A DNA stretch of 64,000 nt from Polaromonas hydrogenivorans (GCF_040105105.1 NZ_CP157676.1:124001-188000), one strand, 5' to 3'; shown: positions 8,709 to 18,445, numbered from the stretch's first letter. The notes: a model not told the origin generated them from the letters alone. Numbers and translations: made by a program.

Positions 8709-10394
8709 TTACATTCCGGAGTAGTTCGGCCCGCCGCCGCCCTCCGGGGTGACCCAGACGATGTTTTGCGTCGGGTCCTTGATGTCGCAGGTCTTGCAGT
8801 GCACGCAGTTCTGCGCGTTGATCTGCAGCCGTTCGGACTGGTCCGGATTCTTCACGTACTCGTACACCCCGGCGGGGCAGTAGCGGCTTTCCGGCCCCGC
8901 ATACAGCGCCAGGTTGACATTGACCGGCACGCTAGCGTCTTTGAGCGTCAGGTGCGCCGGCTGGTGTTCTTCATGGTTGGTGTTGCTGATAAACACCGAG
9001 GTCAGGCGGTCAAAGGTCAGCTTGTTGTCCGGTTTCGGGTAAACGATGGGCTGGCACTCGGCAGCGGGTTTGAGCATGGCGTAATCGGGCTGGTGGCGGT
9101 GGATCGTCCACGGCGGGGTCTTGATGCCGATGCGCGGCAGCAGCCAGTGCTCGATGCCCGTCATCAAAGCGCCCACGTACAGCCCCTTCTTGAACCAGGC
9201 CTTGAAGTTTTTCGCCTGGTTGAGTTCGTCGGCCAGCCAGCTTTTGGCATAGGCCTCGGGGTAACTTCCCAGCTCGTCATGCTGGCGCCCGGCGCTCACC
9301 GCCGCATACGCCGCCTCGGCCGCCAGCATGCCCGTCTTGATCGCCGCGTGGCTGCCCTTGATGCGGCTGGCGTTGAGGTAGCCGGCCTCGCAGCCGATCA
9401 AGGCGCCGCCCGGAAACACCGTCTTGGGCAAACTCAGCGCGCCGCCGGCGGTGATGGCGCGCGCGCCGTAGCCGATGCGCTTGCCGCCTTCGAGGTATTT
9501 TTTGATACTCGGGTGCGTCTTCCAGCGCTGCATTTCCTCGAAAGGGCTCAGGTACGGATTGCTGTAGTCCAGCCCCGTGACCAGCCCGAGCGTGACCTGG
9601 TTGTTTTCCAGGTGGTACAGAAAGCCGCCGCCATAAGTTTTGCTGTCCATCGGCCAGCCGGCGGTGTGCACCACCAGGCCGGGCCGGTGCTTGGCCGGGT
9701 CGATTTCCCACAGCTCCTTCACGCCCAGTGCGTAGGCCTGCGGGTCTTTTCCTTCATCCAGCTTGAAGCGGCTGATGAGCTGGCGGCCCAGGTGGCCGCG
9801 CGCGCCTTCGGCAAACACGGTGTACTTGCCGTGCAGCTCCATGCCGAGCTGAAAGTTGTCCGTCGGCGCGCCGTCCTTGCCGACACCCAAATTACCCGTG
9901 GCCACGCCCCGGACCGAGCCGTCGTCGTTGTACAGCACCTCGGCGGCGGCAAAGCCGGGAAAGATCTCCACGCCCAGGGCTTCGGCTTGACCAGCGAGCC
10001 AGCGGGTCACATTGCCCAGGCTGATGACATAGTTGCCGTCGTTGTGAAAGCAGTCGGGAACGAAAAAGGCAGGGGTTTTGGTCGAACCGGTTTCGCTCAG
10101 GAACAGTACCTCGTCGGCGGTGACGCTCTGGGTGAGCGGCGCGCCCAGCGCTTTCCAGTCGGGGATCAGTTCGCTCAAGGCTTTGGGGTCCATGACCGCG
10201 CCCGAGAGAATATGCGCGCCGGGCTCGGAGCCTTTTTCGAGCACGACGACGGAAATCTCCGTGCCTTTTTCAGCGGCCAGCTGCTTGAGGCGAATGGCCG
10301 CCGACAGCCCGCCCGGGCCGGCGCCGACCACGACCACGTCGTACTCCATCGCTTCTCGGGGGCCGTGCTGGGACAGGATGTCTTGGTTCGTCAT
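8709..10394 (-). CDS. Electron transfer flavoprotein-ubiquinone oxidoreductase (ETF-QO)
   Basis: 561 residues from the ATG at 10394 (GAAGG six bases upstream; the ATG at 10400 touches the same Shine-Dalgarno). An FAD-binding VVVGAGPGGLSAAIRL lies near the N-terminus. The C-terminus has the [4Fe-4S] cluster cysteines in [19 protein letters not shown] and ends GGGGPNYSGM. It passes electrons from ETF, reduced by acyl-CoA dehydrogenases, to ubiquinone in the membrane. It is the natural electron outlet for EtfAB and the two acyl-CoA dehydrogenases at 36-50 kb. A broken second copy of its 3' end lies at 25.0 kb. Confidence 0.96.
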   Translation of the reverse strand: MTNQDILSQHGPREAMEYDVVVVGAGPGGLSAAIRLKQLAAEKGTEISVVVLEKGSEPGAHILSGAVMDPKALSELIPDWKALGAPLTQSVTADEVLFLSETGSTKTPAFFVPDCFHNDGNYVISLGNVTRWLAGQAEALGVEIFPGFAAAEVLYNDDGSVRGVATGNLGVGKDGAPTDNFQLGMELHGKYTVFAEGARGHLGRQLISRFKLDEGKDPQAYALGVKELWEIDPAKHRPGLVVHTAGWPMDSKTYGGGFLYHLENNQVTLGLVTGLDYSNPYLSPFEEMQRWKTHPSIKKYLEGGKRIGYGARAITAGGALSLPKTVFPGGALIGCEAGYLNASRIKGSHAAIKTGMLAAEAAYAAVSAGRQHDELGSYPEAYAKSWLADELNQAKNFKAWFKKGLYVGALMTGIEHWLLPRIGIKTPPWTIHRHQPDYAMLKPAAECQPIVYPKPDNKLTFDRLTSVFISNTNHEEHQPAHLTLKDASVPVNVNLALYAGPESRYCPAGVYEYVKNPDQSERLQINAQNCVHCKTCDIKDPTQNIVWVTPEGGGGPNYSGM

Positions 10395-10578
10395 TTGCAT
10401 CCTTCATTGACTCGTGTTGCTCGTCGATCTGCGCGAGCTTTTCTGTTTCCAGCAGGCTGGTCTTTGACCCATGCCCTGCCGGGCGCACCCTTGCCCAGGC
10501 GCCCGCGCTCTTGCAGGGCAGCCATTCATCAGACGACAACTGCTCCATCGGCTCGCCATGAAAAGGCGCACCCAATCC

Positions 10579-11529
10579 TCATGGAACATCGTTGATATCG
10601 CCGCCAGACTCGGCGGGGGGCGTGCTGACGGGACGCGAAGCATGTCCTGGCGGGATGCTGGGCGGTACCGAACGCTTCAAAAACTCGATCACGCTGGTGC
10701 CAAAGACGTCGTTGCGGTCTCCGGCGACCATGTGCCCGGCACTGGTCACGTTGACGTACTCGCTGTGCGGGCACAAGTCCAGGAAGTGCTGCGAGCCCTC
10801 TTCACTGAGCACATCGGACAGACCGCCGCGCACCAGTAAGGTCGGCACGGCAAGCGCGCGCGCGCACGCTTCCAGGCGCTCCTGGCGCCGCTGCAGGTCA
10901 CGCGTGCCGGCGCGAAAACGTGGGTCCCAATGCCAGTGGTATTTGCCATCACTGCCCAGGCGCACGTTCTTGGCCAGGCCCTCCAGGCTTTTGGGGCGCA
11001 CGCGCTGCGGCTGGTAGGTGGCAATCGCCTCGGCGACTTCTTCCAGGGAAATGAAGCCTTCGGGCTTTTGGCTCATGAAGGCCTGAATGTTGTCAATGCC
11101 CTTCGTTTCAATGCGCGGCGCGATATCGACCAGGATCAGGGCGCTGGCATCAACATGGCCTTCGCCAACGGCGACCAGGCTGGTGCCCCCGCCCATGGAG
11201 GCGCCGACCAGCACCGGGCGGTGCTGGCCGAGCGCGGCGATCACGCACTGGAGGTCCTGGACCATCACATCTTGCCCATACAGCCCATCGGGCGCCCAAT
11301 CCGAGTCGCCGTGGCCGCGTGCATCGAAGGCAACCGCGTAATACCCGGCCGCCCCCAGCGCCTCGCCGGTGCCTTTCCACGCATGACGGGTCTGGCCCCC
11401 GCCATGCTGGAGCACCACCAACGGACCGTTCGGGTCGCCCCAGGCATCGCCTGCGATAGCGATACTGCCACTGCCCTGCCACCGGTGCATGGGCTCGGGA
11501 GTGCCTGGAAGTTTTGTGCCTGCGCTCAT
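10579..11529 (-). CDS. Alpha/beta-fold hydrolase (paralogue of the 35-kb hydrolase)
   Basis: 316 residues. The nucleophile elbow is GASMGG (Ser about residue 115); the oxyanion region is LQHGGGQTRHAW; the acid and histidine are expected in LLVRGGLSDVLS and TSAGHMVAGD. AGGAA precedes the ATG by 8 bases. The last ~25 residues are a Pro/Ser-rich tail absent from the paralogue. It shares long identical stretches (AVAFDARGHGDSDWAPDG, GKYHWHWDP) with the hydrolase at 35009-35881, so the two arose by duplication and likely act on related substrates such as lactones, esters or a beta-diketone. The exact reaction cannot be read from the sequence. Confidence 0.88.
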   Translation of the reverse strand: MSAGTKLPGTPEPMHRWQGSGSIAIAGDAWGDPNGPLVVLQHGGGQTRHAWKGTGEALGAAGYYAVAFDARGHGDSDWAPDGLYGQDVMVQDLQCVIAALGQHRPVLVGASMGGGTSLVAVGEGHVDASALILVDIAPRIETKGIDNIQAFMSQKPEGFISLEEVAEAIATYQPQRVRPKSLEGLAKNVRLGSDGKYHWHWDPRFRAGTRDLQRRQERLEACARALAVPTLLVRGGLSDVLSEEGSQHFLDLCPHSEYVNVTSAGHMVAGDRNDVFGTSVIEFLKRSVPPSIPPGHASRPVSTPPAESGGDINDVP

Positions 11530-11640
11530 GGTGCGATTCCTATGTCTCTATGTGGTTGACTATTTTTGCTGTATTCACTTCAGAGGATGGAGTGACGGCG
11601 ATGGCGCAGCATTCATGGGCGAAGAACTGCTTGAATGCGG

Positions 11641-12441
11641 CTATGCCGCACATCTGGAGGCAGTGCTGCCAGATTTGCTGCTCTGTTTCTTCGTACCAGG
11701 TCTGAGTGCACTTTCGGCGCTTGACACCGCTTCCTCATTGCTTCTTGAAATGTCTTCAAAGCGTCCATCGCTTGCCGTAGGCTGCCGGGCCTTGAAGTGG
11801 GGGGTTGCCATGTCCTTAAGCGCATCCTGATACGTACCATCCGCAGCATGAGGGCTTGACGCGGTGAGCCCAAGCTCGGACAGCAGTCCGTCCTGCAGGC
11901 CATAGACCCAGCCATGCACTGACAAGGGCTGGCCCCGCGCCCAGGTATCGCGCACGGCGTGCGTCTGACACACGTTGTGAAACTGCTCGGCCACGTTGAG
12001 CTCGCACAGCCTGTCGACCCGCTGGGCCGCAGGCAGCGCCATCAGCGCTGGCTGGTGCTTGGTGTAAACCGCTCCCACATGCGCCAGCCAGTGGTCGACG
12101 AGCCCCAGGCGCTGGCCCTCGAGCGCGGCGCGGATGCCGCTGCAGCCGTAGTGGCCGACCACCATGATGTGGCGCACCTGGAGCACATCGACGGCAAACT
12201 GGATTACCGACAGGCAGTTCAGGTCGCTGCTGGCCACCACATTGGCAATGTTCCTGTGGGTGAACACTTCGCCCGGGGCCAGGTCGAGGATCTGGTTCGA
12301 CGGCACGCGGCTGTCCGAGCAGCCGATCCAGAGGTAGGCGGGCGTTTGCTGGCGCGCCAGGCGCGCAAAGAAGTCGGCATCGCCGCAGCACATGCGGTGA
12401 GACCAGGCGCGGTTTCGGGCGAGCAACGATTCAACTGTCAC
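11641..12441 (-). CDS. can: Beta-class carbonic anhydrase
   Basis: 266 residues from the GTG at 12441, chosen because GGAGG (12449-12453) is 7 bases upstream and a longer frame would overlap panD. Zinc-site motifs are clear: CSDSRVPSNQILDLAPGEVF with the first Cys and the Asp-Arg dyad, and VVGHYGCSG with His and second Cys. The enzyme interconverts CO2 and bicarbonate in the cytoplasm, useful to the biotin carboxylase nearby. The C-terminal ~55 residues (Ser/Lys-rich) are unlike usual beta enzymes of about 210-220 residues and may be an acquired tail. Start 55 bp downstream of panD. Confidence 0.9.
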   Translation of the reverse strand: MTVESLLARNRAWSHRMCCGDADFFARLARQQTPAYLWIGCSDSRVPSNQILDLAPGEVFTHRNIANVVASSDLNCLSVIQFAVDVLQVRHIMVVGHYGCSGIRAALEGQRLGLVDHWLAHVGAVYTKHQPALMALPAAQRVDRLCELNVAEQFHNVCQTHAVRDTWARGQPLSVHGWVYGLQDGLLSELGLTASSPHAADGTYQDALKDMATPHFKARQPTASDGRFEDISRSNEEAVSSAESALRPGTKKQSSKSGSTASRCAA

Positions 12442-12496
12442 AGCTGGACCTCCGTCAAAGGCGTAACACTTGGCATCAAGCCAGCCGGGCGCGGCA

Positions 12497-12877
12497 TCAC
12501 CGCTGCTGCGTTGGCACCTGGTGGCGCAACGCGGTCTGGCGGTTGGTGTCGTCCACGAACACCAACTGGGGGCTATGTCCGGCCACCTGATCGTTGTGCA
12601 CCTGGGCAAAGGTGGCGATGATTAGCAGGTCGCCGTTGCAGGCGCGGCGCGCGGCCGAGCCATTGACCGAAATCATGCCAGAGCCACGCTCGCCCTTGAT
12701 GGCATACGTGATAAAGCGCTCGCCGTTGTTGATGTTCCAGATGTGGACCTGCTCGTTCTCGGCGATGTTGGCTGCGTCGAGCAGGTCCTCGTCGATGGCG
12801 CACGAGCCTTCGTAGTGCAGCTCGCAGTGGGTCACGGCGACGCGGTGAATTTTGGATTTGAGTAAAGTTCGAAGCAT
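12497..12877 (-). CDS. panD: Aspartate 1-decarboxylase
   Basis: 126 residues, the normal size. The proenzyme self-cleavage site Gly24-Ser25 is present in [10 protein letters not shown]; Lys9 (LLKSKIHRV), Tyr58 region and [17 protein letters not shown] are conserved. The processed enzyme uses a pyruvoyl group to make beta-alanine from aspartate for pantothenate and CoA. CoA supply is a plausible reason for its company with many acyl-CoA genes, but it is a housekeeping gene and its position may be coincidence. Its 5' end overlaps a weakly supported small ORF. Confidence 0.95.
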   Translation of the reverse strand: MLRTLLKSKIHRVAVTHCELHYEGSCAIDEDLLDAANIAENEQVHIWNINNGERFITYAIKGERGSGMISVNGSAARRACNGDLLIIATFAQVHNDQVAGHSPQLVFVDDTNRQTALRHQVPTQQR

Positions 12878-13047
12878 GGTGGGGTGGCTTGGTGGGTTGA
12901 TGATTTTGTTTGACGCGCTGAGAATGGCTCGTCATGAAAAGAGGTTTTTCCGCACTCCTCAAGCCACTCAGGATCATTTAGAAAATGTGCATCTGGATCG
13001 CCATGCCGGGCGCGAAGCTCCTGCAGGCATTGACGTAAAAAGGCCAT
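12832..13047 (-). CDS. Possible small protein (71 aa), unknown
   Basis: The ATG at 13047 is preceded by a good AGGAG 6 bases upstream. The product begins [17 protein letters not shown] and is acidic/polar through [14 protein letters not shown], without a membrane segment or known motif. It overlaps the first 46 bp of panD in another frame, which weakens the case. Most support is the ribosome binding site; I cannot name a family. Confidence 0.3.
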   Translation of the reverse strand: MAFLRQCLQELRARHGDPDAHFLNDPEWLEECGKTSFHDEPFSARQTKSSTHQATPPCFELYSNPKFTASP

Positions 13048-13128
13048 TGACTTCTCCTCAAACACGTACAGGTTGACTGCACAAACTGCAAAGCAACAAC
13101 AATTTTTTGATTTGAATACTTCTCAGCA

Positions 13129-14313
13129 TCAGATGCGCTCGAAAATTGCCGCGATACCCTGCCCGCCGCCGATGCACATCGTCACCAGCGCGTAGCGGCC
13201 CCCGATGCGCTTGAGCTCGTGCAGCGCCTTGACGGTGATCAGCGCGCCGGTCGCGCCGATCGGGTGGCCCAGCGAAATGCCCGAGCCGTTCGGGTTGACC
13301 TTGGCCGGGTCCAGCCCGAGGTCACGGGTGACGGCGCAGGCCTGCGCGGCAAACGCTTCGTTGGCTTCGATCACATCCAGGTCATTGACCGTGAGGCCGG
13401 CTTTTTTCAGCGCCAGCTGGGTGGCGGGCACCGGGCCGATGCCCATGTATTTCGGATCGACGCCGGCATGGGAATAGGCCACCAGGCGGGCCAGGGGTTT
13501 CAGGCCGCGCGCCTGGGCAACACCGGCTTCCATCAGCACCACGGCCGCGGCCGCGTCGTTGATGCCCGAGGCATTGCCGGCAGTCACGGTGCCGTTTTCC
13601 TTTAGGAACACGGGCTTGAGCTTGGCCATGTCGGCCTTGGTGCAGTTGGGGCGGAAATGCTCGTCGGTGTCATAGGCCACCTCGCCCTTGCGGCTCTTGA
13701 GCATGACCGGGACGATCTGCTCTTTGAAGTAACCTGCCTCGATGGCCTTCTGGGCACGGTTGTGGCTTTGCACGGCCAGCGCGTCCTGCTCCTCGCGGCT
13801 GATGCCCCACTTGGCGGCGATGTTCTCGGCCGTCACGCCCATGTGGATGGTGTGGAACGGGTCATGCAGCGCGCCGACCACCATGTCGATCATCTTGGTG
13901 TCGCCCAGGCGGGCTCCAAAGCGGGTGGCCAGGCTGGCGTAGGGGCCGCGGCTCATGTTTTCGGCCCCGCCGCCGATGGCGATGTCGGTGTCGCCCAGCA
14001 AAATGGACTGGCTGGCCGAGATGATGGCCTGCAGGCCGGAGCCGCACAGGCGGTTGACATTGAAAGCCGGCGTGCCTTCGGCGCAGCCGCCATTGACGGC
14101 CGCCACGCGTGACAGGTACATGTCTTTTGGCTCGGTGTTGACGACATGGCCGAACACCACATGGCCGACGTCCTTGCCCTCGACGCCAGCGCGCGCCAGC
14201 GATTCGCGAACCACCAGCGCGGCCAGTTCTGTGGGCGGCGTGTCCTTCAGGCTGCCGCCAAACGTTCCAATGGCGGTGCGAACACCGCTGACAACTACAA
14301 CTTCACGGGTCAT
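13129..14313 (-). CDS. bktB: Acetyl-CoA acetyltransferase / beta-ketothiolase (BktB-like)
   Basis: 394 residues, full-length thiolase. Catalytic Cys sits in NRLCGSGLQA (about residue 90), His in SLGHPIGATGA (about 350) and the second Cys in TMCIGGGQG (about 380). It closely resembles BktB-type biosynthetic/degradative thiolases, which cleave or condense C4-C6 3-ketoacyl-CoAs. It lies downstream of a Bug gene on the same strand, with 172 bp between. It could serve the last beta-oxidation step of the pathway encoded at 35-51 kb or polyhydroxyalkanoate synthesis. Confidence 0.92.
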   Translation of the reverse strand: MTREVVVVSGVRTAIGTFGGSLKDTPPTELAALVVRESLARAGVEGKDVGHVVFGHVVNTEPKDMYLSRVAAVNGGCAEGTPAFNVNRLCGSGLQAIISASQSILLGDTDIAIGGGAENMSRGPYASLATRFGARLGDTKMIDMVVGALHDPFHTIHMGVTAENIAAKWGISREEQDALAVQSHNRAQKAIEAGYFKEQIVPVMLKSRKGEVAYDTDEHFRPNCTKADMAKLKPVFLKENGTVTAGNASGINDAAAAVVLMEAGVAQARGLKPLARLVAYSHAGVDPKYMGIGPVPATQLALKKAGLTVNDLDVIEANEAFAAQACAVTRDLGLDPAKVNPNGSGISLGHPIGATGALITVKALHELKRIGGRYALVTMCIGGGQGIAAIFERI

Positions 14314-14485
14314 AACTGACTTTCTCGGTTAGCTAAAATAATTGAGTTTGACCAGCTTCGCTCTTCAAAAAAACATGAGGATGTACTTCCGATCAGCGAT
14401 TGATCCAATCCTTTTGGTACCAGTTCGGTTTGCTTTTTTGCTGATGGGAACGAATGCGCACTAGCGCGGGCGTGCACTGGACATT

Positions 14486-15466
14486 TCACTCGGCCTGGAT
14501 CTTGGCCTCAATAATGAGTCTGCGGTACTTGTCTTCCTCCTGACGGAGAAATGCATCAAACTGATCCGGCGTTCTGACGTTGGAGATATCCTGGCCCATG
14601 CCTTGCAGCCGTTGGCGCAAGCCCTGGTTCTCTCTTGCCGCTTCCATCGCATCACCGAGCTTCGCCCGGATGGCCTTGGGCAAACCGGCTGGCGCCAGGA
14701 GACCGACCCAAATATCGAAGGTGGCGTCAGAGTACCCCAGTTCCTTGAAGGTCGGAACGTCGGGAAACGCCGGTGAGCGAGACTCTGACGAGATTGCGAG
14801 CGGGCGCACCGCGCCACTCTTCATCAGTTCGATGAACGAAGTCGCAGCACCCATCATGAAGGCAACCCTGCCGGATACGACATCGGGGACTGCAGCGGCA
14901 TTTCCCTTGTAAGGGACATGGGCAAGAGTGATGCCGGCCTGCCTCGCAAACAACTCTACTGGCAGGTGCGATGTCGTACCCTGTCCGCCAGACGCGTAAG
15001 TGATGTCGCCTGGGGCCTTCTTGGCAGCTGCGACCAATTGAGCGACCGACTTTATTGGCGAAGAACCGCTGACGACAAGCAGCGATGGAGACCTCGCCAT
15101 ATCACCTACCCCGGTAAAATCTTTTGCGGGAATATAACCAGCCTTTTTGTTGATATGAGGAATCGTCACGATTGTGTTGGCAGCGGCCAAGAGCGTGTAA
15201 CCATCTGGCGCAGCTTTGGCCACAGTTCGCGCTGCCAGGATCGAGCTGGCGCCAGCCATATTCTCAATCACGACCGGCTGTTTGAGATACGCTGACATCC
15301 GATCTGCATAAGCTCGGCTCGCCGCGTCCAGCAGCGCGCCCGGCGCGCTCCCGACAACAATGCGAATCGGCTTATTCGGAAAAGCCGCTTCCTGTGCTTG
15401 GGCGGTGAACAGGGCTGCGCTTGACGTCAAAGTGGCCAGGTATTGAAGAAGTCTGCGTCTATGCAT
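14486..15466 (-). CDS. Bug-family periplasmic solute-binding protein (TctC-type)
   Basis: 326 residues with an N-terminal secretion signal (MHRRRLLQYLA...FTAQAQ). The family core follows: PNKPIRIVVGSAPGALLD, QPVVIENMAGAS, PDGYTLLAAANT and the STS-type ligand loops. AGGAG lies before the ATG. Bug proteins bind carboxylates, amides or aromatic acids in the periplasm for tripartite tricarboxylate transporters; no membrane subunits occur in this window. It is about twice as similar by eye to the Bug at 29.9 kb (both share SAPG, HLPVELFA, PYKG) as to that at 23.5 kb. It was probably next to the MmgE/PrpD gene at 17 kb before insertion debris came between them. Confidence 0.92.
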   Translation of the reverse strand: MHRRRLLQYLATLTSSAALFTAQAQEAAFPNKPIRIVVGSAPGALLDAASRAYADRMSAYLKQPVVIENMAGASSILAARTVAKAAPDGYTLLAAANTIVTIPHINKKAGYIPAKDFTGVGDMARSPSLLVVSGSSPIKSVAQLVAAAKKAPGDITYASGGQGTTSHLPVELFARQAGITLAHVPYKGNAAAVPDVVSGRVAFMMGAATSFIELMKSGAVRPLAISSESRSPAFPDVPTFKELGYSDATFDIWVGLLAPAGLPKAIRAKLGDAMEAARENQGLRQRLQGMGQDISNVRTPDQFDAFLRQEEDKYRRLIIEAKIQAE

Positions 15467-15599
15467 GGGGCGTGTCTCCTAAGTTGCATTTATGGTCTGC
15501 GATTCAATCGTCTACTCTCATTCGGCGATACATGCGTGCCTCTAATTGAGGCTCTGGCTGGGAGTCTAGCCACGCGTGAGAGTAACTGGGGTCGTTTTT

Positions 15600-16562
15600 T
15601 TCAACACCATGCGCAAGTGCAGCTTACCGACACCGGCGCCGACGGCATGGCACTGCTAGCCGCACTGACGGCGTGGGACGCGCCTGCACAGCTGCGGCAG
15701 CTGCCGGCGCTGGAGACGCTGCGTAAGGTGTAGGTGCAGAACTTCCTGCCGGAAGGATCAGCCGATGAACCCCGGGCGGTCTGGCGAGCGACGGACGATA
15801 TTCCGCTATCGGGCAGCGCCATCTCATCACCGCACGACACCGAGGCGCGCCGTGGGTGCAAAGGCCAGACCGAGTGGATCGGCTTCAAGGTGTATTTGAC
15901 GGAAACCTATGATACCGCCACACCGAACCTGATCACGAACGTCGAGACGACGGCGGCGACTGTGACCGACGACGCGGTGACACCTGTGATTCATGCGGCG
16001 CTGCAACAACGCGCTACTGCCCAGCCTGCACATCACCGATACCGCGTACGTAAACTCAGCACTTCTGGTGCAGTCTCGCGAGCACTACCGCTTTGAGCTG
16101 GTCGGTCCGACGCGCCGCAACAACCTGTGGCGAGCCAAGCAGGCCGACGGCTTTGCCAGCCAGCGCGCCGTCTGCCCGGCCGGCAACACCAGCCTGAACT
16201 GGCTGCCGACGCTCAGCCCGTACGGCAAGCCGATTATCAAGATCCGCTGGTCGCGCAATAACTGTGGCGGCCGCAAGGTGCACGAGCACTGTACCCAATC
16301 GACCCTTCCACAGCGACAGATCACCGTGCGCCCTGAGCTGCAACATGAGGCGCTGCACGAGCAGACGGCTGACTTCTCAGCCGATTACGCCCGGCGGGCA
16401 GGCATCGAGGGTACGATCTCCGAGGCCGTGCGCGCCTATGCGATGCGCCGCACGCGTTATACCGGTCAGACCAGGACGCATTTGACCCACCTGGTGACGG
16501 CAGCGGTGATCAATGTCGGGCGGCTGCTTCGCTGGATTGCAGGGGAGCCGAAGCATGCATGA
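15600..16562 (+). pseudogene. Remnant of an IS1182-like transposase
   Basis: The frame from ~15600 reads TDTGADGMALLAAL, then LPALETLRKV, a TAG at 15731-15733, then VQNFLPEG and a long stretch with TEWIGFKVYLTETYD and LITNVETTAA. Near 16000 the frame shifts and continues SLHITDTAYV...ELVGPTR, then CPAGNTS, TVRPELQHEAL and YARRAGIEGTISEAVR to TGA at 16560-16562. This is the middle and C-terminal half of an IS1182-type DDE transposase. It lacks its N-terminus and carries one in-frame stop, one frameshift and an internal deletion. It is inactive. Confidence 0.85.
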
Positions 16563-16608
16563 CACGCTCTTCCTTCGAGCGGTTTTTTGCCGCTGTTGCC
16601 TGAGGTAA

Positions 16609-16909
16609 TACCAATCCCGATGGATAAAGAACCAATGCCAGCGATCGAAGTCTGAACGATATTGGCTCTTGATGGAGGTTGCGAAAATGTTATCCCAGCA
16701 CATCCTTGATCAGCTGCAGCCCTATGACTTTGACCGGCTGGCCCACAAAGAGCAGGATGGACGCCGCAGACTGCGCCTGATCGCACACTGGCGCTCCTCA
16801 AGGACGGCAAGAGCTACACCGAAGTGGCCGCTGCACTGCGCGTGACGCGGCACGCCGTCATGCGCTGGGTGCAGTGGTTTACCGCCGGCGGCGTGGTCCG
16901 TCTGGCTAT
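16609..16909 (+). mobile_element. Truncated left end of an IS630-family element
   Basis: It begins with the terminal repeat ATACCAATCCCG (16609-16620), identical to the left end of the complete element at 19426. The first ~80 bp including the leader are the same in both copies; after that the coding region (MLSQHILDQLQPYDFDRLAHK...) is diverged and contains a frameshift near 16790. Similarity stops at about 16909 (ending in VVRLA), so the right two-thirds are missing. It lies between the IS1182 remnant and the 3' end of the MmgE/PrpD gene. Confidence 0.85.
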
Positions 16910-16970
16910 GTAACTATCAATGACAACGCCGAAGCGAGGCATGCATCGATCCGGCGTGGCAAGAACCGAC

Positions 16971-18353
16971 TTAACCCAGAACGCGCAGCACCTCGGTCGC
17001 ATCGTCAAGGGTCTCGAGATGGCGAACCATCTCCTGCACCTTGCGCATCTTCTCCATGGAAGCAGGCACGGCGGCCAGCTTCGCGGTGTCCTCGAATTTC
17101 TGGTACAGATAGTCCCAGCTCATCGGACACTCGGCGTCGCCAGGCACCTCATCGCCCACCATCGAAATAGTGCGGCCATCGACCGTCTCGATGTCCAGGC
17201 GACCTTTGGGCAGCTTGGAGTTCCAATCGAAGGCTGGGTCCGGCACCGGCACGACCTTCTTGGCTGCGGCCAGAACGGCCGGATCCTTGAGGCCGTCGCC
17301 GAAGAAGTGCTCCACCTTAGGCCATCCGTGGGTGGCCGCCACGGCCACGCAGAAGGGAATGCTGAACTTCGCGTCGGCGGAAGTCTGCGGTGCGCGGCGA
17401 TCTTCGATCGGGGTGCACAGTTCGAACCCGAAGTCGCCGACGTTGACGCGCAACTCCTTGATGTCGTCGATGGTGAGCTTGTGCTCCTTCATCAGCGTGA
17501 GGGTGGAGTGGATGAAGCCGTGCGAAACGCCGCAGGAAGGCCAGGGCTTGTAAAGAATCTCGCCGCCGGAATAAACCTTGCCCAGGTCGGCCACCATGCC
17601 TTCGCGGTTGTACTTGCCGCCAAAGTAGACGTTGAAGAGACCGGCCTTGCCCTCGAACATGGTCTGAACGCCGCTGATGCCTTTCTGCGCCATCATGGCG
17701 GCCAGCACCGCGCCCTTGGTCGAGAAGCCCGCATACAAGCCACGCTGGCTGCTGCCTGTGCTGTACATCATTTCCATGGTGCCACAGCACTGCATTCCGG
17801 CATAGCCGAAGGCGTCACCGACGCTTTCGGGGCTCAGGCGCAACACGCGTGCCGCAGCCGCAGCCGCAGAGAATACCCCCAGAACCGTCGTCAGGTGCCA
17901 GTCCTTGCGCGACTCGACGTTGCGACGCAGCCGCAGGAACACCTCTTGTCCGGCGGCGACTGCAGCGATCATCTCGCGGCCGGATACGCCGCCGGCGCGC
18001 TCAGCCAGCGCGAAAACGGCTGGGACGATGGAGCTGCTCGGGTGGTGGCCTTCGGGGGCGTGGTCGTCGAAGTCCAGGCAGTGCGCCATCGCTCCGTTGG
18101 CGAACGCTGCCATCAAGGCAGGGGCCCGGCCGCCAAACCCCAATACCGAGCTTTCCGGATTCCCGCCGGCTTCGCGCACAAGTTCCACCACGCTCCGTAC
18201 CGAAGGTTCGACGCCACTTGCGCCCAGAATGACACCGATCGTGTCCAGGATGCTCTTCTTAGCACCCTCGATCGCGCTGGCAGGCAGGTTCTCGTACTGG
18301 GTGTTCGCCACCATGGAGGCGAAATCGTGGGACAGGTCGGCAGGTGTGGGCAT
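16971..18353 (-). CDS. MmgE/PrpD family protein (copy 1)
   Basis: 460 residues from the ATG at 18353 (AGGAG 11 bases upstream); an in-frame extension to 18398 would cover the promoter. The family signature CLDFDDHAPEGHHPSSSIVP lies near residue 95; the helical N-domain and alpha/beta C-domain are complete. MmgE/PrpD enzymes include 2-methylcitrate dehydratase, cis-aconitate decarboxylase and isomerising relatives acting on di/tricarboxylates; the substrate here is unknown. It is preceded by a copy of the shared palindromic promoter module (18379-18445). Downstream on the same strand lie IS debris and then a Bug gene. Confidence 0.9.
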   Translation of the reverse strand: MPTPADLSHDFASMVANTQYENLPASAIEGAKKSILDTIGVILGASGVEPSVRSVVELVREAGGNPESSVLGFGGRAPALMAAFANGAMAHCLDFDDHAPEGHHPSSSIVPAVFALAERAGGVSGREMIAAVAAGQEVFLRLRRNVESRKDWHLTTVLGVFSAAAAAARVLRLSPESVGDAFGYAGMQCCGTMEMMYSTGSSQRGLYAGFSTKGAVLAAMMAQKGISGVQTMFEGKAGLFNVYFGGKYNREGMVADLGKVYSGGEILYKPWPSCGVSHGFIHSTLTLMKEHKLTIDDIKELRVNVGDFGFELCTPIEDRRAPQTSADAKFSIPFCVAVAATHGWPKVEHFFGDGLKDPAVLAAAKKVVPVPDPAFDWNSKLPKGRLDIETVDGRTISMVGDEVPGDAECPMSWDYLYQKFEDTAKLAAVPASMEKMRKVQEMVRHLETLDDATEVLRVLG

Positions 18354-18378
18354 GAATATAGGTCTCCTAAAAAACGCT

Positions 18379-18445
18379 AGTATCCAAATTAGATTCATTT
18401 ATGTCGAGTTGGTTTTAGTGCGCGATAGGGTAAGCGCTACTAACC
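18379..18445 (-). promoter_or_regulatory. Shared promoter/operator module, copy 1
   Basis: On the minus strand: palindrome GGTTAGTAGCGCTTACC (18429-18445, form GGT-N11-ACC), 21 bp, -35 TCGACA (18402-18407), 17 bp, -10 GATACT (18379-18384). The motif CCAACTCGACAT around the -35 is the same as in copy 4 at 51.2 kb. The palindrome is centred about 65 bp before the expected start site, the usual place for a LysR-type activator. It serves the MmgE/PrpD gene starting at 18353. Confidence 0.75.

Noticed and set aside
10395..10578. Small minus-strand frame between ETF-QO and the hydrolase
   Set aside because: No ribosome site that fits, no recognisable motif, and it overlaps the ETF-QO start.
8370..10595. 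Plus-strand open frame of 741 codons
   Set aside because: Antisense to pccA and ETF-QO, both full-length and well conserved; no motif on the plus strand.
11514..11705. Plus-strand 63-codon frame opposite the carbonic anhydrase tail
   Set aside because: Cys/Trp-rich, no family resemblance, opposite a conserved gene's end.
14327..14343. GGTTAGCTAAAATAATT before bktB, like one half of the shared operator
   Set aside because: It shares 11 bases with the operator at 32409, but the right half is missing and no -35/-10 follows at the fixed spacing on either strand.
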